64,000 bases of DNA from Shinisaurus crocodilurus. Lineage: Eukaryota; Chordata; Lepidosauria; Squamata; Shinisauridae. Below are positions 56,807 to 64,000 of this stretch, piece by piece. The position numbers and the translations under genes are program-made. The notes beneath the pieces are model-generated. The model had not been told where the DNA came from. It saw nothing but the letters and a program-made list of their open reading frames with translations, and did not search any database. The DNA lies in NCBI GenBank assembly GCA_021292165.1, contig CM037876.1:39666575-39730574 (forward strand), read 5' to 3'. Each line of letters starts with the position of its first letter. The first letter of the stretch is position 1.

Positions 56807-57378
56807 ACCCTTGGAACGTTCCTCCAAAGACAGTCCCATCAGCAGGAAGACCCAAACCTTTGCTTTCCTAAGTACACCCATCATGAGTTATCAAAACATA
56901 AAGAGTAAGGTTGTTAGCAGAGTTTGAAGACATCTGTGGGGCAAAGACCACCCCCACTGCTCTCATTTCCCCCAAAAGGGCGGGAAAGAGACTATAAGAA
57001 CCAAGAGTTTTAGCGAGGTGTGTCGGGAGAGAGAGCTGAGGGGGTCCCCTTGGAACGTGGACTGCAGGGCTACAGCTGGAACCTCATCACAGCAGACAGG
57101 TAGTACCCAGCACGTTGCTCTTCTGTCCTTCTAGGTGGGAATCTCTCCCCCCATCCCTTTTTCCTATTCAGGCTTGTCAGGGCAAAAGGGACTCTTTCTC
57201 CTCTCCAGAATACAGGGTGTGTTTGAACCATAGCATAAGGATATTTTGCTGCCTGACATCACTAGGTTTGCTTTACCGACAAGTAAGACGCTGTACCTAC
57301 TCTGTATTCTTCTTCAATAAAACCACCCTTTTGTTTCTAGAGTCTATGTGTGTGTGTGTGTGTGTGTGTAGGTTTGTT

Positions 57379-57380
<2 letters not shown>

Positions 57381-57430
<50 letters not shown>

Positions 57431-57432
57431 TT
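57381..57432. repeat. (TAA)n microsatellite, L2 3' tail
   Basis: About 17 units. It marks the 3' end of the minus-strand L2. Confidence 0.9.
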
Positions 57433-57595
57433 TTATTTATTACCCGCCTCTCCATCTAGATCGAGGCGGGGAACAACAGAAAATATAAAATACCTAAACT
57501 AAAACAACACAATATATACTATTAAACATCTTAAAACATCCTAAAAACATCTTAAAAACATATTTAAAACATCTTAAAAACATCTTTAAAACATC

Positions 57596-60373
57596 CTAAA
57601 ATTCCGCCGGATAGGCCTGCCGGAAGAGTTCAGTCATTATGGCTTTTTTAAAGTCCAAAAGACTGACAAGTTGACGTATCTCCTCCGGCAGGCCATTCCA
57701 TAATCTGGGAGCAGCAGAAGAAAAGGTCCTCTGGGTAATGCTAGTCAGCCTAGTTTTGGCTGACTGAAGCAGATTCTTCCCAGAGGACCTAAGTGTGCGG
57801 GGTGGATTGTACGGGAGAAGGCGATCCCGTAGGTAGCCTGGACCCAAACCATGTAGGGCTTTAAAGGTAATAACCAACACTTTATACTTCGCCCGGAAAC
57901 TGATTGGCAGCCAGTGGAGTGCTTTTAAAACTGGTGTGATATGGGCACCCCTAGGTGTACCAGCAACCAGTCTGGCTGCCATATTTTGCACTAATTGAAG
58001 TTTCCGGACTAGGTATAAAGGTAGCCCTATGTACAGCGCATTACAGAAGTCGAGCCTCGAAGTTACCAGTGCGTGCACTACTGTCTTTAGGTCTTCCAAC
58101 TCTAGGAAGGGGAGCAGCTGGCGTATCAGCCGAAGCTGATAATAGGCACTCCTAGCCGTCGCATCTATCTGGGATGTCATTTGGAGCGACGGATCCAGGA
58201 GCACCCCTAAGCTGCGAACACAGTCTTTCAGGGGGAGTGTAACCCCATCCAGAACTGGTTGACATACCTCCAAACCCAGGTTGTGGCCTTTGACAGCAAG
58301 CACCTCCGTCTTGTCTGGATTCAATTTCAGTTTGTTTTCCCTCATCCAGCCCATTACTGCCTCCAGGCATTTATTCAGAGGAGACACACTATCCTTAGCT
58401 GATGCTGTTGACGAAGGCATAGAGAAATATATTTGGGTGTCATCAGCATACTGATAGCACCCCGCCCCATGCCTCCGGATGATCTCTCCCAGCGGTTTCA
58501 TGTAGATATTAAATAGCATTGGGGAAAGAATAGCTCCTTGTGGCACGCCACATAGCAGCTCCTTTTTGGAGGAGCAGCTATCCCCAAGCATCACCATCTG
58601 GAACCTACCCGAGAGGTAGGACCGGAACCACTGAAGCACAGTGCCCCCGATTCCCAGTCCCCTCAGGCGTTCCAGAAGGATACCATGGTCGATGGTATCG
58701 AAAGCCGCTGAGAGATCCAGAAGCACCAACAGGGACACACTCCCCCTGTCGGTACTCAGGCGCAGATCATCTACTAAGGCGACCATAGCAGTCTCAACTC
58801 CGTATCCTGCTCTGAAGCCAGTTTGAAATGGGTCTAGAAAATCGGTGTCATCCAAAACTGCTTGGAGTTGGAAGGCAACTGCCCTCTTGATCACCTTGCC
58901 CAAAAATGGAAGATTGGACACTGGTCTATAATTGTTAAGGTCCAAGGGATCCAGGGAGGGCTTTTTCAGAAGCGGCCACACCACCGCTTCTTTCAAACAT
59001 GATGGAAAATTCCCTCCCTGGAGAGATGCATTAACAATACGCTGTACTTGTAGTCCAACTGCATCTCCTCCTTGGACAACCAACCAGGAAGGACAGGGAT
59101 CGAGAGGGCAGGTAGTCCCCTTCACTCGGCCAAGCAGCTTGTCCACGTCCTCGGTACTCACCAACTGAAACTGATCCAGTGTAATCCTACTTGCGGAGTT
59201 GCTGGACACTCCATTGTCTGCTTCTGCTACTATGAGGGCGTCTAAGTCGGCTCTTATCCGAGAGATTTTATCTGTGAAATGATTGTTAAAGGCATCACAG
59301 CGAGCAACCGTAGGCTCTAAAATCGGGTTCAGGGGGGAAGGTGTCTGCGTTAGACCCCTCACCACCCTGAACAGTTCTGCTGGACGCGAATTCGCAGACG
59401 CAATGCGTGCAGAGAAGAAAACTTTCTTCGCTGCACGTATTGCCACCCCATAGGAGCGAAGATGCTCTCTATGACTTGTCTTATCGGATATGAGTTGAGT
59501 TTTTCGCCATCGGTGCTCCAGTCGTCGTCCTTTCCGCTTCAGTTCCCTGAGATCTTCTGTAAACCAGGGTGCCCGATTAGAAGCGGGCCGGAGAGGACGT
59601 TTGGGGGCGATCATGTCGATAGCCCTGGTTAGATCTTGATTCCATCTGTCAACCAGGGCTTCAACAGGTTCGTCGACGGTACCAGCCATAGACCCCTCCA
59701 AGGCTCTCTGGAATCCAAGAGGATCCATTAGCCTTCGAGGGCGGACCATCTTAATAGGTCCGCCACCCCTGCAGGGGCGGATAGTAGCTGCGATACTAAC
59801 CCTAACCAGAAAATGATCTGTCCATGACAATGCAGAGGTATTGATGACCTCTGCCCACAGATCTGTCTGTTCAGAACTGAAAACAGCATCGAGGGTGTGA
59901 CCTGCTAAATGGGTGGGTCCAGAGACCAATTGGGATAGGCCCATGTTTGTCATGGATGCCATGAACTCCCGAGCTGCACCTGACAAACTGGTCCCAAATG
60001 GGATGTTGAAGTCGCCCAGGACCAAGAGCCTGGGCGAGTCCAACACCAGCTCCGAGACCAGTTCCGTGAGCTCGGCCAGGGATTCTGTTAGGCAGCGGGG
60101 TGGCCGGTACACCAACAGAATCCCTAGTCTATCCTTGGTCTTCAGACTCAGGTATACACACTCAATGTGATTCAATTCCCGAACAGGAAGTCTGGTCAGG
60201 TTAAGATTATCTTTATAAACCACAGCTACTCCACCCCCCCGCCCACTTTCCCTCACCTGCTCACTAACACAGTACCCAGCTGGGAGGGCCTGGGCCCATG
60301 TCGGGCCACTGTCATCTCCCAGCCAGGTCTCTGAAGCATGCCAGGTCTGCCTCCTCATCCAAAAGGAGGTCAT
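57596..60373 (-). CDS. L2 ORF2: endonuclease-reverse transcriptase
   Basis: A 925-codon uninterrupted frame. N-terminal AP-type endonuclease: ETWLGDD near 60325, RGGGVAVVYKD near 60220, LVLGDFNIPFG near 60010, and SWTDHFLV near 59820 (SDH-type motif). Reverse transcriptase: NNYRPVSNLPFLGK near 58930, LLDLSAAFDTIDH near 58700, GVPQGAILSPMLFN near 58520, and catalytic YADD near 58441-58452, then a C-terminal thumb region. The first ~60 codons of the endonuclease (LSLLLCNARSV, 60312-60599) lie in another frame; a single missing base near 60340 in the ACLTETWLG-type junction explains this. Function: nicks target DNA and copies its RNA from the nick. Otherwise complete. Confidence 0.88.
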   Translation of the reverse strand: MTSFWMRRQTWHASETWLGDDSGPTWAQALPAGYCVSEQVRESGRGGGVAVVYKDNLNLTRLPVRELNHIECVYLSLKTKDRLGILLVYRPPRCLTESLAELTELVSELVLDSPRLLVLGDFNIPFGTSLSGAAREFMASMTNMGLSQLVSGPTHLAGHTLDAVFSSEQTDLWAEVINTSALSWTDHFLVRVSIAATIRPCRGGGPIKMVRPRRLMDPLGFQRALEGSMAGTVDEPVEALVDRWNQDLTRAIDMIAPKRPLRPASNRAPWFTEDLRELKRKGRRLEHRWRKTQLISDKTSHREHLRSYGVAIRAAKKVFFSARIASANSRPAELFRVVRGLTQTPSPLNPILEPTVARCDAFNNHFTDKISRIRADLDALIVAEADNGVSSNSASRITLDQFQLVSTEDVDKLLGRVKGTTCPLDPCPSWLVVQGGDAVGLQVQRIVNASLQGGNFPSCLKEAVVWPLLKKPSLDPLDLNNYRPVSNLPFLGKVIKRAVAFQLQAVLDDTDFLDPFQTGFRAGYGVETAMVALVDDLRLSTDRGSVSLLVLLDLSAAFDTIDHGILLERLRGLGIGGTVLQWFRSYLSGRFQMVMLGDSCSSKKELLCGVPQGAILSPMLFNIYMKPLGEIIRRHGAGCYQYADDTQIYFSMPSSTASAKDSVSPLNKCLEAVMGWMRENKLKLNPDKTEVLAVKGHNLGLEVCQPVLDGVTLPLKDCVRSLGVLLDPSLQMTSQIDATARSAYYQLRLIRQLLPFLELEDLKTVVHALVTSRLDFCNALYIGLPLYLVRKLQLVQNMAARLVAGTPRGAHITPVLKALHWLPISFRAKYKVLVITFKALHGLGPGYLRDRLLPYNPPRTLRSSGKNLLQSAKTRLTSITQRTFSSAAPRLWNGLPEEIRQLVSLLDFKKAIMTELFRQAYPAEF

Positions 60374-61197
60374 AGATTATATTAGTTTTGTTTTTAACTG
60401 ACCTGGCATTGCATAGGAGCAAGGAGAGGTTCTGTGGGTGGTCTGGTTCGTTCTCCAAGTTCCCCAGGTTGGCAGGGCGATCGGAAGGTAAGATGGGTAT
60501 TATATATCTATCTCTCCTTCCCCTGTAATGGCATTTCGCCCTGCCATCGCCATATCTCCCTCTGCCCTGCACAACACATATTTCTGCTCCCACACACATT
60601 ATGCCCTGCTGGCAACAGGTTGCCTTCAGGTCTCTCAGAGGGCGGGGTGGAGGTGGTGTTCAGGCGGCTGCCTTTGCTCCCTCCTCCTCCCAGGTGTTGC
60701 CTCCTCGGGGCTGCTGCTCAGCTGGCAGCTTAAGTATAAAAGGAGCAACGCGTACACTTTCCCCCCAGCAGCGCAGGTTTTACCCCAGCCAAAGATCCTA
60801 AACCTTTCGTAAGAGTGTGGGGTTAGAGGGAATCTAGCGCCCAGAATTATCTGTCGTAACAAGCTTAAGGTCCCTTCTGAATACATTGGTGGAAAGATTT
60901 ATTACAGATAAAATAATCAAGAATATAGAAGAACAAGTTTGCTGGTGAAGAATCTGGTTTGCTTCTACAAAGGTGAGTCCTGTATCACTAATCTTTAAGA
61001 GTTCTTTGAGAGTATTACTAATCAGCATATGGATAAGGGTGATCTGGTATACTACTGTGTACTTGGACTTTAAAAAGGTTTTTGACAAAATTCCTCATCA
61101 AATGCTCTTGAGAAAACTTAGCAGTCATGGGATAAAATGACATGTCCTTTCCTCCTATGGACCAGTAATTGGTTAAAGAAGAGGAAGCAGAGTCTTA

Positions 61198-61707
61198 TAG
61201 GGATGTTGGAGAAATCCAAAACTGATTCAAATAACTTCGGAATTGTATGAGTCTGACCTGTGGATTCCGCAGTGGACCGGCATCTTTCAAGTCATGGGGA
61301 TTCTGCACACTTGCAGAACATTTTTTGAATTTCTGGAATGGTACACAAACTTAGTCGTACAAAAGTATGAAAGTTACTGGGAAATACACTTAATATATAG
61401 ACCATTAAACACACACACACGCATACATACACATTTTATACATCTCTGATCTTTAGCCTCTGCTGTGTAGCACTTCTTCTTTGTGCACTATGCTCATTGT
61501 CATTGATTGTACACTGAGCTAAGAAAAACAACTACAAAAAATGTTACGTGCCACTGAAAGTTATGTAAATTGTGGCGGACTTTTTTGAGGACTTTTCCGA
61601 AGTCAGGAAAAATCCAATTCTGTGAATGAGCGGATGATGGCAGTAAAGATTCCAGACAATCTGCAAAACACAGATGGAACTGATTAAACAAAATCCATGC
61701 AACCCTA
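61198..61707. mobile_element. Possible non-autonomous element inside CR1
   Basis: CR1 text stops near 61197 and resumes near 61708. The inserted segment starts TAGGGATG, like the hAT elements at 10508 and 27281, and ends CAACCCTA. No clear target duplication was found, so the limits are uncertain. Confidence 0.4.
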
Positions 61708-61786
61708 TAGTGAAGAAATGTAAAAAATGGGATCAAGGATCTGAATTTTGACTAGTGCTTTTAACTTGTTCATAAATGATCTAGAG

Positions 61787-62553
61787 CATGGCTGGGCAAC
61801 CTAAGCCTATGCGCCTAATTTGGCCCATGAAGGTTGACCATCCAGCCCACGAAGGCTTGGGCTCCCTCTCCAAGCCCCTCCCCTCCACACGCCCCACCCC
61901 CTGGCCTGGCAGCTACCAGGGGCTTTAGAAGAGGCGGGGAGAGGAATCCTCTTCTTGGCTCTGATCTGTGGTGATGAGAGATAACAAGGGGATCACCCCC
62001 TGTGCACATTGGGAGGGGGAACAGTGCACAGGGGAATCCCTTTGTTATCCAACTCTATGATCTATGAAAATCTATGAAATCTCATATTACAGACTGGGTT
62101 GGGGAAGCAGTGGCTGTGCACCTCTCTGGTGCTTGCAGGAGTTCCTGCAAGCATTGGATGAGTGGGCTTTCCTTGACCTTCACCTTTCCCTCATGGGGAA
62201 GGCAAAGTACAAGTGAAGCCAGGCTGCACCGTAGCAGCTTCACCTGCCCTATGTCCTCTCCCCAATGGGAGAAGGCATGGAGCAGGCAAGTGGCTTTGCC
62301 CTGCATGGGCTTTCTCTGATGGGAGAAGTCCCATGCACACCAAAGATGGTTCCCAGCGATTCGCTGGGTGGATAATCCTTTCAACGCTGGGGACCAAATG
62401 ACTAGGGTGTGTGGGGCACACCCTTTGACCTCAAGGAGCATGGCCCCATCTCCTGACATCAGGGATGTGGCCCTGCCCCTTTGACACCATTTGGCCCATG
62501 GGGGGATAAGCGGTGAGGGTCATCTGCCCCTTCATTTTTGTTGCCCACCCCTG
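61787..62553. mobile_element. hAT-like non-autonomous element with aged target duplication
   Basis: Ends CATGGCTGGGCAAC and GTTGCCCACCCCTG are inverted with two changes. The flanks ATCTAGAG (61779-61786) and ACCTGGCA (62554-62561) occupy duplicate positions of the CR1 text, so they are a decayed 8-bp duplication. A short SINE/CR1 tail (CCAACTCTATGATCTATGAA) is nested at about 62049-62085. No transposase. Confidence 0.65.
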
Positions 62554-62837
62554 ACCTGGCATTAGCAGTGAAGTGGCCAAGTCTACTGATGACACCAAAT
62601 TATTCAGCGTGATAAAAACATGAAGGGATGGCAAACAGCTTCAAAAGGATCTCTCCAAAATGGGTAAATAGGTGATAAAATGACAAATGTGTTTCCATGT
62701 TAGTGTAAAATGAAGCACATTGAGGCAAAAAAAATTCTACCTCACCTGCAACAATGGGGGCTGAGTCAGCAGTGTCTGATCAGGAAAGGGATCCTAGGGT
62801 CCTGGCGGATAGCTCAATGAAAATAGTGACCCTATGT

Positions 62838-63272
62838 CAGTGATGACGAACCTATGGCACGCGTGCCACAGCTGGCACGCAGGGACCTCTCTTTGGGCAC
62901 TCGAGCCATTGGTCGCCAGATCGCGAAAAGACCGTCCCCTTCTGCATTCAGCGTCGGGTTTCCATAGTAATTCCTCTCCACTCATTCCTCGCTGGCCTCC
63001 ACAGGCAGGCACACTCCAACATCTCCACCCCCAGAAGCGGACTGCACAGGCACCCAGCCCTCCTAACTGAACAGACAGCTCAGAAGCACAGCGCGCACCC
63101 AAATCTTTGCACTCCCGGTGAAGAGCCATGCCCTGAGACAGAGCGGGGCGCGATTAGCTAGTCCCCTCTCCTCCTTCCTGCCAAATGTAAGGCACTTTGA
63201 AATAAATAAGTTGGTTTTGTGTTGCAGTTGGTTTTGTGTTGCACTCGGGCTCAAAAAGGTTCACCATCACTG
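62838..63272. mobile_element. hAT-type element, perfect 8-bp target duplication
   Basis: Ends CAGTGATGACGAACCT and AGGTTCACCATCACTG. CCCTATGT occurs at 62830-62837 and 63273-63280. Length 435 bp, no transposase. It splits the CR1 3' part. Confidence 0.92.
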
Positions 63273-63717
63273 CCCTATGTGGTAGTTGTGAAAAATATGT
63301 TGGGGACTATAAGGAAAGGGATCAGAAATAAATCTACTATCATAATGCCTATATACAAATCTATGGTATGACCACACTTGGAATACTATGTACAGTTATA
63401 GTCACCACACCTCAAAAAGAATACTGTAGAGCTGGGAAAGGTGGAGAAAAGGGCAACCAAAATTATCAGGAAAAGTTACTAAAAGGAAAACTTACAAAGT
63501 TTGGGGCTTTATAGTTTAGAAAAAAAGTGATTAAGGATAAACACAGTAGTGGTTTATATGATTATACATGGTATGGAGAAAGTGGGGAACTCCCCACACC
63601 CACTTTCTCATTATATTAGAATCTAGGGTCATCCAGTGAAGCTGAGTTGTGGGAGAGTCAGGACAGATACATTCATGGAGAACAAGGCTAGTGATGACTA
63701 CTAATAGTCATTTTCTG

Positions 63718-63955
63718 GGTTTAGACGATCATTGCCACCCACAGTGGCTTAAATAAGCCACTGTGGTTTGCAACATGTGCCGGGTGCCCACAGACATCCA
63801 TTCCATAATCCAGCCCGCCCTCATAGGTTGTCGTGTTGCCCAAACTCAGTGAGGGTGGGTTGTTGGTGTGGTTAATAAAACACCCATAAGTCTAAAACAG
63901 CCCATGGGTTTGGGTTTTGTTAACCACCCCAACAACCCACCCTCACTTTCAGCCA
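63718..63955. mobile_element. Foldback element, family F-like
   Basis: It starts TGGGTTTAGACGATCATTG. Two hairpins are visible: CAGTGGCTTA/TAAGCCACTG at about 63740-63761, and a longer one whose arms GTGAGGGTGGGTTGTTGGTG and the complement ending CAACCCACCCTCAC lie at 63850-63945. The right limit may lie beyond the window. Confidence 0.5.
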
Positions 63956-64000
63956 AACTACCTAGCAAGTAGCAACCTAACTTTGACTTCCATGACCACG

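Larger units (their letters stand above)
57381..60730 (-). mobile_element. Nearly full-length L2-group LINE (minus)
   Basis: The 3' end is the (TAA)n run at 57381-57432 (read as (TTA)n on the element strand). The element extends through 3' UTR, a long ORF2 and about 130 bp of 5' sequence to 60730. It sits inside the retroviral LTR between GTTTGTTTA and TTAAGTATAAAAGG, with at most a 3-bp duplication. It is a different subfamily from the L2 copies at 4, 10 and 32 kb, and much better preserved. Confidence 0.88.
49656..60861 (+). mobile_element. Endogenous retrovirus, internally deleted, with L2 inside its 3' LTR
   Basis: Two related LTRs (TGTTAAGATGAG...GTAACA) frame a leader, gag, protease, a shortened pol and an env-like region. 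The direct repeat AGCT at 49652-49655 and 60862-60865 is a 4-bp target duplication, and CR1 sequence resumes on both sides. A 4-bp duplication and an in-frame amber codon between gag and protease suggest the gamma/epsilon side of the retroviruses. RT, which would settle this, is absent. Frameshifts and stops in gag and env and large pol deletions make the copy defective. Confidence 0.88.
56448..60861 (+). repeat. 3' LTR, split by an L2 LINE
   Basis: The LTR runs 56448-57380 and 60731-60861; the middle is an L2. Compared with the 5' LTR it has an extra block at 56769-56818 and a longer TG microsatellite (57348-57370). The last 130 bp match the 5' LTR closely (for example AAGATCCTAAACCTTTCG). 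Confidence 0.88.
48580..63700 (+). mobile_element. CR1 LINE broken into pieces by later insertions
   Basis: The CR1 pieces are 48580-48648, 49353-49655, 60862-61197, about 61708-61786, 62554-62837 and 63273-63700. In order they follow the CR1 ORF2 path: the FTAEDVG region, then the GMDGI and NYRPVSL region, then YLDFKKVFDKIPH, then the FNLFINDLE and DDT region, and the downstream part. All pieces are decayed with stops and frameshifts. Between them lie a solo LTR, an endogenous retrovirus, a possible element at 61198, and two hAT-like elements. True CR1 content is about 1.5 kb. Confidence 0.8.

Overview
This window looks like gene-poor nuclear DNA from a squamate reptile (lizard or snake), although I cannot name the species. 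The evidence is the repeat mix: L2-group and CR1 LINEs, a tyrosine-recombinase retrotransposon of the Ngaro/DIRS group, a Penelope-type endonuclease fragment, an L1 endonuclease fragment, a Ty3/gypsy fragment, many short hAT elements, and SINEs derived from 5S rRNA and tRNA. I found no exon of a recognisable host gene, no functional tRNA or rRNA gene, no CRISPR array and nothing prokaryotic. Every coding stretch I can name belongs to a mobile element.

Layout. 1-17 kb: a palindrome-ended element around a GC-rich minisatellite (907-2052), two 5S-derived SINEs, L2 pieces, hAT elements at 7.1, 10.5 and 13.8 kb, a Penelope GIY-YIG remnant at 11 kb, a solo LTR at 11.9-12.4 kb inside an older LINE, and a tRNA-derived SINE at 15.4 kb. 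17.4-24.3 kb: a minus-strand LINE split by a plus-strand Ngaro-like element with three open, slightly overlapping reading frames (RT-RNase H, tyrosine recombinase, SGNH-type hydrolase) and a B1-A2-B2 split-repeat end whose B copies differ at one base that I could find. 24-45 kb: L1, CR1, MIR-like, a broken second DIRS-group copy carrying a hAT insertion, L2, foldback elements, an identical 244-bp duplication, a LINE tail ending in a zinc finger, and a Ty3/gypsy gag-protease remnant.

45-64 kb is a nested stack. One CR1 copy (about 48.58-63.7 kb) is opened by a solo LTR with a 5-bp target duplication, by an 11.2-kb endogenous retrovirus with a 4-bp duplication, and by at least two hAT-like elements. 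The retrovirus's 3' LTR is itself split by a nearly full-length L2 with a 925-codon reading frame. The retrovirus keeps gag, protease and env remnants but has lost almost all of RT, RNase H and integrase.

The elements do not form one pathway, but their target-site duplications and interruptions give a clear relative order: CR1 first, then the solo LTR, the retrovirus and the hAT elements, with the L2 later than the retrovirus. The Ngaro-like element and the 57-60 kb L2 look youngest. Family names come from reading the translations and ends by eye; none was checked by a database search.
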